64,000 nt of DNA from Apiosordaria backusii (lineage: Eukaryota > Ascomycota > Sordariomycetes > Sordariales > Lasiosphaeriaceae). The stretch spans positions 434,001 to 498,000 of the forward strand of contig JAUKTV010000005.1 in NCBI GenBank assembly GCA_030549205.1, written 5' to 3'. Positions 37,601-46,909 of the stretch are shown here, piece by piece. A program made the translations under genes and the position numbers. How positions within the stretch are numbered: the stretch's first letter is position 1; each line of letters opens with the position of its first letter. The notes under the pieces are model-generated. The model did not search any database and was not told where the DNA came from. It was given only the letters and a program-made list of their open reading frames with translations.

Positions 37601-37897
37601 GGCGCGCTGCCGGGCGACAAACTCTTCTTGCTGCTTGTCGAACCTGGCCACTTCTGCGCGGAGCTCCATGGCGTCTGAGTCGGCTGACATGTCGCTCACG
37701 TCTGATTCTTCGCCGTCGTCGTAGTCACCCTCCTCATCATCATCATCATCGGAGGCGTAGTCTCCCATTTCGACATCTTGGTTTTGTTGCTGTTGGGGAG
37801 GAGGTGGTGGTGGTGGTGGGCGGTGACCTTCAGGAAATAAACTTGGGTCGAGCATGTCCATAGGGATGCCCCCCATTCTTCCGGAGGCAAATTCCAT
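34652..37897 (-). CDS. sfc4: TFIIIC subunit Sfc4/Tfc4 (TPR protein)
   Basis: This is one uninterrupted reading frame of 1081 residues. The N-terminus is Pro-rich and then strongly acidic (DYASDDDDDEEGDYDDGEE). A Lys/Arg-rich segment (KGRVIIAKGRKRKSKTIKG, about 130-150) precedes the TPR arrays. TPR helices start at about 155 with LNLAQQAFQKGDYRSTMTML and EVIHAWVLLSSVHEVLENRS, and a second TPR block fills the C-terminal half (ISLGEKQTAEECFIAAIEDD, LSTGLAYIHYALKRQ, HFNMARAYSLIGLNNLAVEY). This architecture and length match yeast Tfc4 (tau131) and human GTF3C3. These belong to the tauA module of TFIIIC that binds tRNA gene A boxes and recruits TFIIIB for RNA polymerase III. A basic spacer, RKRRGPYGPRKNTGPRKPRK, separates the two TPR arrays. 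The next gene on the same strand is vts1. Confidence 0.92.
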   Translation of the reverse strand: MEFASGRMGGIPMDMLDPSLFPEGHRPPPPPPPPQQQQNQDVEMGDYASDDDDDEEGDYDDGEESDVSDMSADSDAMELRAEVARFDKQQEEFVARQRAEASGVPYQQVPSSSLSSSKQQAAPPAEKKKTTKGRVIIAKGRKRKSKTIKGPRQAVKPSPDILFRLNLAQQAFQKGDYRSTMTMLSEIIRINSEVIHAWVLLSSVHEVLENRSQAVMCRITAAHLAPRDVPQWIATAEYCLEGVEAMEDDEEGNQPPEKMEALKRAYACYSQALEVDRTNIQARVARADVIMMMGNQQSRALGEYQKALGYRPWNIRTVRNIADVALDVKDLKKGAGVARGAYRKLIDHLMERGPFEAEEGRFEWSDLRIYLEFFGTLELWREGLRELKEIARWLLGRREEDYWVGFDDGERGDDDREWDVGEERRLGVEGFVPGKFPRESYGLGMPTDLRAKMFVYRCKLGFQETEAGRHLQLLDPTRQEDFMDFPDCLKDIAVALLDQNKAGEAKLFLDLYKHIADTEGTASIDADFLVCQGRYHISLGEKQTAEECFIAAIEDDEDHIEARVQLANMYEGEQEQEGREEAFLLVHEAMNLQAKLGPRKRRGPYGPRKNTGPRKPRKPRDPNAPKSKYVPRRLLNAEKRRQQEIEQTKEATKNFQLLQEVEGRALLGDDEAKASWMKAAKSLVDDFRSYKRFYPWDKYIKFLGYVNPAEGGQQAVPARNLKLAAMEERLRQNLAPADGADPAAAAPANKPQYKIPQEHRGIPFSSWLDIFLNYAFALVRAGQHRDAYAVCHAARDSVVWTSIDNTFLIHVAWASCAVYAGDEETCVAIARYFMRDYRPGTDSYRMFSAMCRVCQTPVSWYTSGPAQKFILRQIKTMDNIVMRQQQQSPSQGGGQDDSIGLDVCLLTIYGHILFTTTSYTYALSYFARAASIDPTNCLINLSTGLAYIHYALKRQATNRQYLLTQGFAFLYRYYADRLAQAAENSSAGQRQEAHFNMARAYSLIGLNNLAVEYYKKVLEEEEEEAMVPGVVDREENEEEWKGGLADEDLRVEAAYNVRSMGYLLGDVEGAAGVVKRWMVLE

Positions 37898-39273
37898 CTT
37901 GATTGATGTATGTCAGGTTCTTATCGTGAACGATGAGAGAGTGGTGAGATTTGACAAAGCCGTAAATGAACCTGGAAACCTGCCGTCGAAGTCCTTTTTG
38001 TCTTTGCGGTATTCTCCCAGCTCTAACTTATTAGGCCCTCTAGATTTAAGCGCGGTCGTCGCCCTCCATACTACACACCCTCAACCTCACTCTCCCTCCC
38101 TCCGGTTGAAGCAAGAGCGACCTGACCCAACCCAACCCTTTTGAACGACTTGTAAGGCTGGGATTTTCCGTTTCGGGAATGTCGAATGATACAGCGAAGA
38201 GAAATGAGCAATAGAGAGCAAGGGGGAGTAATATGAGAGGCAGATATAAAGTCCTGGGAAGCCGAAACAAGCCTCTTATGTGGTGGACTGTTGTGAAAAA
38301 GCTTGTGAAGAAAGTCGCAGAGTTCAACGCTGACTGTCAGATCCTTGAATGAAAGAGAGAGCGACTCGAGGCTGCCGCTAACCGCACAGTGCGCCCAGCC
38401 AAAGCTGGATCCTGGGTCGTTCATTATGGGGTATTCACGTGATTTGTCACGTGTTGGTAATAACATTATTGTTGAGCTGCTTTGAGGGGGAAAGTATGAA
38501 GGGATTGCGAGTTTTGTTGACTGAAATGAGTGGGTATTTCCGGTTGATTTACATGTGGTTAGACACACCTTTTTGTAATGGAAAGCGCAGGGCCGGGGTA
38601 TATTGTGCTGTTGGGGACTGTATGCTGATTAGTCGGATGGGAAGTCCGATTATACAGCCATTACTGGTCGTTTAACAAGGTGCAGAGTCATGGCTTCTGT
38701 TTTTATTTTCAAGGTTCTGTCTTTGTTACAGGAATCCCACAATGGGGGTATATGGGCGTGGGTAGGTGAAAACCTAGGACGATGGGAGGTTCACATCAAG
38801 ATCACAGCATACACCATCACCCCAAACTTCAAAGACTTCACAAAACTGATTAATTCACCGCACCAACGCCTGTAGATCTTTCGAGGTAGCCTCAGCAGCA
38901 GCCACAAACGCCTACCGCCCAAACTAACCCCCCAACCATATATCATCATCTCCATTCATGTTGCCAAGTCCTCTCTTCATACAAAACATTTCAACACATT
39001 CAATCGTGCCTCGACCAGACATAGGAAAAGAAGAGAAACATATATGACAGAGCAAGAAACACCGGGATATAGTGCTTTGATGTATGCACGTTGCGCTGAC
39101 GAGATGTGCCGCCATATATCCACGAGCTTTTCCCAATCCTCATGAGAAAACCAAGGCACGATTGAATCACTAGTTATTAAACCGTCCCCTCTGCAAAAAT
39201 ACCCTGTGCTTCTCTCGCTCTGTGTGCTGTCACTTCGTCTACTTCGTCTGTTGCTTTCGTAGTAGCCTCGCAT
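37898..39273. other. Intergenic region of 1.4 kb upstream of sfc4
   Basis: It contains the sfc4 promoter side and the vts1 3' side. A CACGTGATTTGTCACGTG arrangement at about 38437-38454 (two CACGTG E-boxes) is notable. No gene is seen. Confidence 0.5.
38437..38454. promoter_or_regulatory. Paired CACGTG E-boxes
   Basis: The sequence CACGTGATTTGTCACGTG holds two palindromic E-boxes 12 bp apart, about 540 bp upstream of the sfc4 start. In fungi CACGTG binds bHLH factors (Cbf1 or Pho4 class). Its function here is inferred from the motif alone. Confidence 0.35.
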
Positions 39274-41232
39274 CTAGCTAGGCAGCTTGCCCTCGTTCTT
39301 GGCCTCTGCATAAACACATTAGTCTCTGTCTAGGGAATCAAGCCGCGGCATCATGACTCGCAAACAAACTTACCCTTGACCTGCTCAAAGACCTTGAGCA
39401 TCTTGCGTCGAGCACCCAGTGCATTGACGCCGCGTTCCTCCAATTGCTTGTCATCCAATTCAATAAGATCCGTCCACTTCATGTCCTTGAGATTATCCGT
39501 GTACTTGTGCAGGCGAAGGCTCCGTAGCCAGCTCGGGATGTCCTGCAGAAGAGTGGGGTCGGTGGGATCCTCAGGGGGCTTCGAGGTTCCTCTCCGACCA
39601 CGCGGGGAGCGACCGCGGACCATATCAGAGTGATCCGAATGGTAACCGCCACCCTCGAATCCAACCTGAATGTGAGGTGGGAAGTTTGGAGCCAGTCCAT
39701 TGTTCATGAGCCCAGCCGACCCGTCATAGGCGCTCAAAAATCCATTATTTTGCGGCGAGGCAAACGCCATGGCGGGGACATACGAGTTCTGCAAGGGAAT
39801 ACCGGGCGAGTTGGGGCGAGACCGATGATTGGCAAAACCCATGCCTTGCTGCGGCTGCTGCAGGTTCAACATGCCATCACGGCCCAGTGCCATGCCACCG
39901 CCATGTTGGCTGACCATGATGGCGCCAGGAATACCAGGAAGGCCAGGAGAGAGCGGGTTCTGGCCCGGATCCGGCTCATTGGACCGGGCACGACGATACT
40001 TGCGCACGTCATCCAGCGCAAACCGGTTGTTAACGGTAGAAAGCGCAGCCAGCCTCATGGCCGTAGCATTCGCCACCATGTCGGCATTGTTGCCCCCCTG
40101 ATTGAAAGTGGGCACCATCGGAGTGTTGACCATAGACGCCCAGTTACCGCTGGCCGCATATGGGGAAAGCAGGGGCAAGTCGCCAACAGACTTGTCAGCA
40201 GTCGTCAAGGTCGTAGACTGAATATTGGTGTTGCCAGTGATGTTGGGGCGGGGCGAACGCAGAGCACCACTCGAGGGAGGGGGCTGAACAAACTGGCCCA
40301 TCGGCGGCTGCCCAGCAGAGGACGATTTGGGCCGGTTGGCGTCGTTGGGACCCCAAGGGGAAGCAGGGTTCTGCCCGTTGGGATCCTCAGCGGGGGCCGA
40401 GATGGTGGGGGCCGCCAGCGAGTTGCGGTTGTCCACAAGGCTGTTCCGGGTCGAAGGGGGGTTGCCCGTCTGCTGAGTGAACTTGGCCTTCTCAGTCGCG
40501 ATGGCAGCGGCAGCATCGGGGAACATCGCATTGATCGTGCTCGGGTCAAGGCCAGACTGCCGCTTTGCAGCTGGGCTTGCGCGGGCCATCGAGTTGCGAG
40601 CCGAATCCACATTGAGCTTGCTCATAGCATCGCTCAACCGGTTGGACATGGGGTCTACAAATTAACTAATGTTAGGCAAAGGGCGTAACTTCCAAACTTG
40701 AGGTTTTGAACTCACCCTTGTCAAAGTTGGCAGGAGAAAGAACCCCCGACATGGGGTGGTTCTTGCCCATCTGCTGCAAAACCTGGATAAAGAAACGAAT
40801 CTGAACCTGGGTGGTCTGCTGGAGCAGAGCATAAAGAGCCGCCGTACGCTCCGCCTCGCTCAGGACCTGAAACCACTGTTCAATAGCGCTGAGCTCATCC
40901 TTGAAGTCCTGGTCCAAGGTGGCCGCAGCCATCTCCTCGAGAGTCGTCTCATACTGATCGATATCGGCAATCCATTGCTGAGTGAGCTTATCCTGGGAAT
41001 CCAGCTCGGCAGCACCTTGGCCTTGGCCACCTTGAACCTGACCGTAAAAGTCCGAGGAGGGGCGGATCCGGGCGGCGGCAGCCTGGTTGGTCAAGGTAGA
41101 GATATCGGCAGAGGCACGAAGTGGGTGGGCATTCGCGCCAACAGCCCTCGAGGACGGGGGGCGCAGCGACGAGACGTTGGACGCCTCGGGCGTGCTGTTG
41201 CGGTTGCTCATGATGTTGGACATATTGAGCAT
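39274..41232 (-). CDS. vts1: Vts1, SAM-domain RNA-binding post-transcriptional regulator
   Basis: Minus-strand exons are 41232-40716, 40654-39374 and 39305-39274, giving 609 residues. The C-terminal SAM domain (DIPSWLRSLRLHKYTDNLKDMKWTDLI..., about 545-600) is the RNA-binding SAM of yeast Vts1 and Drosophila Smaug. It recognises short stem-loops and recruits deadenylation machinery. The helical N-terminal part (DIDQYETTLEEMAAATLDQ, IEQWFQVLSEAERTAALYAL) is the conserved Vts1 N-domain. The middle is Ser/Asn/Pro-rich and disordered. The last exon adds only ten codons (EAKNEGKLPS after the split codon). The first ATG in the continuous frame is 41232. The frame upstream lacks an ATG and reaches a good acceptor (TTTAG), which fits a leader intron. 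Confidence 0.88.
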
Positions 41233-43679
41233 ACTCGCAGGAGGTACCAATGTGTAAACGTCGGTGGCCTAAATATGTTGGCGAAGACTATTGTCCAAAG
41301 TCGAGAGAGCGAAAGAATCAAAGCAACTTCTCCAAAGTCTACTCGGCGCCAGATGCCAGGGAAGGATGAAACAGGGCTCGCGGCTGCTGAAGGGTTAGCA
41401 GGGTCCTTGTAGATCAGTGGCCCGCGGGAGCGGGCACGGGCAGCTGAGATTTGTTTCGTGAATTTCTCGAAGGAGCTGGGTTTATGCGGTAGGATTAGGA
41501 TCGGGTCGGACGTACCAAAGGCAGATAAAAGATGCGTTCGGCGTGATTAGGTTGTGGCTATTAGACTCGGCGATCGAGTGACTTTCGAAGTCGGGAGCGA
41601 AAGAGGGCGAGTTGGAAAAGGCGCGAAAGACTTTCGAAAGCTCTCCTGCAGTAACCCGCTGGCCTCAAAGGAGGATCGAAAAATCGCGAAAGAAGCGGCG
41701 TTAGACTGCGCGAGCTGTAGACCTCGGTGTCAGCAATGGATATTGGGACTGAGTAATGTTGCGTGGTGGTAAGAGAAAGAGACCACGAGTCGAGCCTCGA
41801 TAAATACTCGAATACTGCCTCGAAGAAAGAGCGGAGAGGCCAAGGGAAGAAGCAAACGACGGCCGTAATAAACAGCGAGCGGTGAGCAACTTCAAAGGCA
41901 GGAGCATGGGAGTAACAAAAGTCTTCAGCTGCCAGCAAAAACAGACCAGACGACAAAGCAGAAATGTGTCGCGATCTCATCTCGTCCATTCTTCGCTGAG
42001 GCTGGTGACCCCTGGTGGAACAATGGCAGCCAGACCCGACTCCGCTGAGAACAATGCCATGTCGCAAAGAGCTAGAGAATCAAACGTACCCATTAATAAA
42101 ACAACAACCCGACCAAAAAAGGAACCTGACCCAGCAGCGAGAAAGGCGGTTCCGCAAGGCGAAGGGACGACGACACGACGGGCAGGAAGAGAACCTGATC
42201 AGGAGTCGAAGGAGAGGTTGTGGAAAGGGAATGGAGAGCCAAGAGCTGCCTATAAAGTGTGAGAAAGTTAGCCGTTAGCGCTGCTGAGCCTCGCTAACTA
42301 CCTAATAAAAGCTGACCGTTGATTCCTGAAACGTCCCTGACCTCCACCCAGCCCCGGCGTTACCGACTTGCTTCTTCAGTCCTTCCAAATCCACTAATCC
42401 ACTAACAATGGAGCGCCCTGGTGATGGTAAAACCTGCCTTTTTCTTGGTTATTTCTTGGGTATCTTTAGGACTCTATGTACCTACGAGTCTTTACAGCCA
42501 TCTACACCTACCAAGGAGGTCAAAGTCACTGACGTTGCGCTGTGCGTCCATCCACCAACAAGCAGCGCATGGACTCCTCCCGTCATTGAATTTCAGCCTT
42601 GGGACACAGAAAGGGGTCGCAGTGGAACCCGCTAAACCCCGCCCCCTACCAGCACCGTGCCTTTCGGCTCTCTGCACCTACGGCTGTCGGCTTCCGCATC
42701 CGCCAGAAGTGCACATGGGACGACAGGCCACTCTGGTTCTATGTTCTCCTGCTCAGATGTATTCGAGGTCACACAAGACATCTAAAGGGTATCCTGAGCG
42801 AATCCTCATAGTTATGTCGTTTATTGTTTTTGTCCCTATAGTAGTAATAATTCCCAAGAGTTGGGTGGCAAAAGGATCTGTCTGACATGGACAGAATGGG
42901 CCACTCCCCAAGTCAAAATGTCAAACAAACGGACCATGCAGTAAAGCGGCTCGGTTTGCGATCAGCATCTCGTATACCGAGCTGATGGCGCTCGAGAGCA
43001 GAGCGCTCGAGCATTGGAGTAACAACAAACAACAACAAGCTGTTAGTGGCCCGCCGTTCCGCAGCCCTAAAAAGGCGCTGGAGTTGGTGCCCCTCACCAC
43101 GTAGTACAGACCTCCGACGCAGTGGGAATCGATATCGTCATCTGGATTGTAAGCAAAGGAAGATGTGTTGGAAAGAAATGTTGACTGGCTTTCATGCACC
43201 TTGAGTCTATCTGGAAGACAGAGGTGTTTGGTAATAGCCAGGCATGGGATTTGGTCTTGGCACGAAGAATTATCCTTCAGCTAAAAGAGTACGGGAAGTA
43301 GACTCAGAGCTGTACACACTAATGCCGTTGTGATACTCTGGGGTTGTGATTCCCAAGATATCGGGGGAAGACGAAGGGGATGGGTGAGGTTGGTAGGTTG
43401 GTCGGTCTCGTCTTCGGTATGTCTCTCGAGACACCACATACTGGATCATAATCTCCTGTCACCATGGCTGAATGGGAGAGCAATTGACAGAGGGATGCGC
43501 CCCGGCAGGTCCGCCTCTTCCAGAGGCCAATGCATTCCGTTGGTAGATAAAATGACGCCCTAGATAACACCTCGAAAAGCCGGCCCAATACCGGTGCAAA
43601 TCAAGTAACCGCAGAATTCCTTCGTAATGGTCATGCCCGAAGATGGTCGTCCCTAACCGTGCGCTCGCAAATAAGGAAA
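41233..43679. other. Intergenic region of 2.4 kb between vts1 and rpl29
   Basis: It includes the inferred vts1 leader intron and promoter and the rpl29 3' flank. Open frames at 41882-42262 (+) and 42421-42885 (+) overlap frames on the other strand and show no domain. I see no gene. Confidence 0.45.
41269..41515 (-). other. Probable 5'-UTR intron of vts1
   Basis: On the minus strand a GTACGT donor follows CTGCCTTTG (exon end 41516), and a CATATTTAG acceptor ends at 41269, 37 bases before the vts1 ATG. The support is splice signals only. Confidence 0.4.
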
Positions 43680-44071
43680 TTAAGCAGTCTCCCGCTTGCC
43701 CTCCTTGAACTCCTTCTGTAGAAATTATTAGCGGGCGGCTCTCTCGCAGAGGGTGTCGTCGACGTCTTCTCGGGGTTCGTACCAGAGCCTTGGCAGTGCC
43801 GTGGAGAGCATGTCTGTGGTTTCTCCGGAACTTGGGGTCGGTACCCTTGAGGGAGGGGTATCTCGAGGTCTTAGGCTTCTTGATACTGCAGTTTGATTTC
43901 CATTAGCCCTCCATTCGCTCCCGTTGCTCGATTCTCGATTCGTCGTACCCGTTCCGGTGCGCCTTGCGCGACTGGTTGTGCTGAGACGAGTTCTTGGACT
44001 CTGGAAGCAGTTCAGTCAGTATTTTCGTTAATGATAATCGGCAGCATTTCGAGAAGTTACGTACTGGCCAT
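43680..44071 (-). CDS. rpl29: 60S ribosomal protein eL29, four exons
   Basis: Minus-strand exons are 44071-44065 (7 nt), 44000-43949, 43885-43783 and 43715-43680, giving 65 residues. The protein starts MAKSKNSSQHNQSRKAHRNG and contains KFRRNHRHALHGTAKAL, the hallmark of eL29 (yeast Rpl29, 59 residues). It is a small, very basic cytosolic large-subunit protein that binds 28S rRNA near the P-site side of the 60S subunit. The first exon encodes only ATG GCC A, and the next intron splits the Lys codon. Every exon is too short to stand out as an ORF. Dense introns near the start are usual for fungal ribosomal protein genes. Confidence 0.95.
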
Positions 44072-44518
44072 TGTGAAGGATGTCGACTCAGAATGTGGAC
44101 GGTTGCTGAGGTCTGAGAAGTCGGGGTGCAAGGTAGGTGCGTAGCTCTGCACACAAAAAGTGGGAGAAATTTGGAATGCCCTAATCTGGTGGGTGTGGCT
44201 CGTGTGGGGCTGAAGTGTGGCTGCCCCGTGCGGACGTTGCTTGGCGGCTCCTGGGCAATTGATGAACTCATCAATGAGACGGGGGCAACCAGTCCCCTCC
44301 AGTTTTGACAATTCACTTTTCATGATGCGAAAATCGAACTTCGGCATAATACATTGCAATCATTATTCTCAGATATGACCTATCTATATGGTGTTCCTAT
44401 ATACAAATTGTTCTTCCCCTTCATCGTCTATTCGAGCGCTCATGACTTCTTGAGCTTCTTCCTATGAGCGATCTAGGTATTCTTTCTGTAATTTGGGTCG
44501 AAATGGGCATGGACGTGT
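44072..44518. other. Intergenic region of 0.45 kb between rpl29 and ant1
   Basis: This should contain the rpl29 promoter and the ant1 3' end, both on the minus strand. CCCTAAT and CCACACC elements occur about 100-140 bp upstream of the rpl29 ATG. They were not matched to a known ribosomal-protein promoter box. Confidence 0.4.
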
Positions 44519-45722
44519 TTATTTCACAGTCACAGGTGTAACAAGCTTAGCGGCCGCGGCCAGGTCAGCGGACCTTCTAAGCTGTTTGGAACGTACAAGT
44601 TGGAGGTAGCGAAGGAAGAGGATGAAAAGAAGCTCAACACTGTAGAGATTTAGGTCAGTCTCAAGTCCTGCAACATCCTCTATTTGAAAAGAGAAAACGT
44701 ACCGTTCCTTAGTCATCATCAAGATGCCCTGAACCAGCAGGCCCTTGAGAATCTGGGGTCCAATGCCCTTAAAGAGACCCAGAGCTCCTTCGTTCTGGAT
44801 GATGAACTGCATCACCTCGACGAAGCTCTTGAACGGCTTGCCCTGCCGGATCGCTGGCGGCTTAGACTGCAAGCCGACCTTGGCAACGATAAGAGGCTGA
44901 GTGACAATAGTGGCGAGTGCCTTGGACATGGCGCCGAGCGCTGTGATCATGGTTAGACCTACTTAACGTGACAACGGATCAGATATTTGAGCTTACCGAA
45001 CGCTTCCAGGGGAGAAAGATTCTTCTTGCCCGCAAAGAAAGTCTCCTTTAACCTTTCGTAGGCACCGTATGTGATGGACGGGTTGACAACCAGCACCAAA
45101 CTCGCCTTGAGACCTCTCCACAACCCACAGACGCCATCCTCACCCTCAACAACCTCCCGCGCAGTGTCGAAGAATCCCTTCCTGTCCTCCTTATTCTGCG
45201 TCTGTTGCCGAGTGGTGATGACGGCGACTGGGATGGTGAAGAGCTGAGCGAGAGCGCCTGCAACAGCGCCAATGGAAAGCTCGGTGATGGTCGAGGTAGG
45301 CCCTGTGTGCTTGCTGTGCTTAAGGTAGAAGCTGCGGACAGTCGAATGCCAGTAGAAGTAGGCAAAGTTTGTAGAGGCAACACCAAGCAGCGATCCAGCC
45401 ATGCCGGCATAAAGACCCTGGATTCCCTCAGCGGAAGCGATCCTGGAAATGGCGTCCCATGATGACTTGTAGTGCGGCTCGTTGGAGGCACCCTCGGCTT
45501 TCTCGGAGTCGGACTGCTTCACTTGCACTTGGAGTTTTGTCTTGACGCTACAGCATAGAGGGTTGGTAAGCAAATGGGTTTACGGAGCTCTGGGACGAGC
45601 ACTGCAAATTGGACATACAGATCGAGAGGATACACCAGCGTGTTCGCAAATACAGCACCGGCAGCGCCTGCTGTCGCAAGACCCCAGGGCCCAATTGGGC
45701 CAGGCTTTGATTGAACAGCCAT
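44519..45722 (-). CDS. ant1: Peroxisomal adenine nucleotide carrier (Ant1/PMP47 type)
   Basis: Minus-strand exons are 45722-45619, 45547-44997, 44958-44703 and 44639-44519, giving 343 residues. Three mitochondrial-carrier repeats are visible, each with its signature: PLDLVKTKLQ (repeat 1, split by intron 1), PVAVITTRQQ (repeat 2) and QPLIVAKVGLQ (repeat 3). The end of repeat 3 is GIGPQILKGLLVQGILMMTKERVELLFI. Degenerate signatures in repeats 2 and 3 and the length match yeast Ant1 and Candida PMP47. These exchange ATP for AMP across the peroxisomal membrane to support fatty-acid activation and beta-oxidation. The C-terminal tail (SADLAAAAKLVTPVTVK) is longer than in most carriers. The gene is divergent from palB with about 1.2 kb between starts. 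Confidence 0.88.
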
Positions 45723-46909
45723 TGTGTATTTTCTCTTTTACTCCCTGCGCCTCGAAAGAGGGCTCTCCTTACGACCTGACTGCGACTCCTCCGCAAAGGC
45801 TAGTCGGTGCGCTGAGGATCGCGACAAGTTGATAACGTCACAAAAAGTTGGATATCGCTAGTATCGGCCGGTTAAGTGTTTCTGGACTCCTGCCGATGCG
45901 ATGACGGCAGATGGTGTCGGCAAGTAGGAGCAAAGGAGTTCGAACGTTGGAGATGTCCGCTTGCAAGGGAAAAGATGCAAAACAAGTATACAACACGCAC
46001 GCGATGCCAATGGTGAACAAGACGACGAGAAAGTGACGACAGGGACGCCTGTAGTTTGTTATAGGGGCCTGGCCATGGTATTTACGCTGTCGGCCGCCGA
46101 GGTGCATCCGGCAAGTGCGGTCCACCGGCCGCGGGGGATCCAGTGTCTTTTTAGCCCGTGATGTCGATTACCGAACCGGATAACCTCGGCTGCGATTGTG
46201 TGCTCGGGGCAACGCCAATTGAATGCGGTAAACGATACGAGTGCCTTGTCTGAAGACCATCATTTGCCCCGCACTCCTAGCTTCCAGGTTCTTTATCTTA
46301 CTAGGTACTATCGAGTTTCAGTCGCAGGCTGCTGAATGCCATTGTTTATTTGGACTTGGCTGTATCCGCATTTCATACACATCCATCCCACCCCGACTCA
46401 TGGACCTCGTTGTTGATGAATCGCTCTGATAAGATCGTGTGGCGCCCCGCCCCGGCCTCGGAACCAGCCGACTGGGAGACCCTAGCTCGTCCAGTGCAGC
46501 TTGGCGACGGATGTAAAAGAACGATATGCTTGTCTAAGACTCGAGATGGCAACTGAGTTGTTTCACAGCTTCATGGCGAATGTGGCTTGCGAAAGCCTTC
46601 TCTCTCTCTCGAGTCTCGATGCATAATTTCAGGTGTCGATGATGGGTGAACCAGCCACCCCCGCGTGGCTAGTAGCTGCCCATAGAGGTACCTACTTACC
46701 CCAGAACAGACACTCGGTATCATACCCCACTGGTCCTCGATCGGCAGCAAGTCGCAGGCGCGTCGAGTCGCTCGCAGATACGATACAGCCTTGGCGATCG
46801 CTACTTGACTTGGACTCGACATTCACGCATACTGTACTGTACACGCACCTTGTCGTCACATCCCTTCCCGGCTGTCTAGTTACACCACTGCATCGATATC
46901 TAGGTCACA
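45723..46909. promoter_or_regulatory. Divergent promoter region ant1-palB with PacC-like sites
   Basis: No gene is present in this 1.2 kb. Four copies of the PacC core GCCARG occur: CCTGGC at 46068-46073 and CTTGGC at 46355-46360, 46500-46505 and 46790-46795 (reverse complements of the core). Roughly one would be expected by chance. PacC is the transcription factor activated by the Pal pathway in which PalB acts, so feedback is conceivable, but the motif is only six bases. Confidence 0.3.

Noticed and set aside
39630..40688. 352-codon open frame antisense to vts1
   Set aside because: No domain or hydrophobic pattern is visible, and it overlaps the coherent Vts1 exon on the other strand.
42421..42885. 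154-codon + strand ORF between vts1 and rpl29
   Set aside because: Its translation is incoherent with no domain, and overlapping frames on both strands are similarly open.
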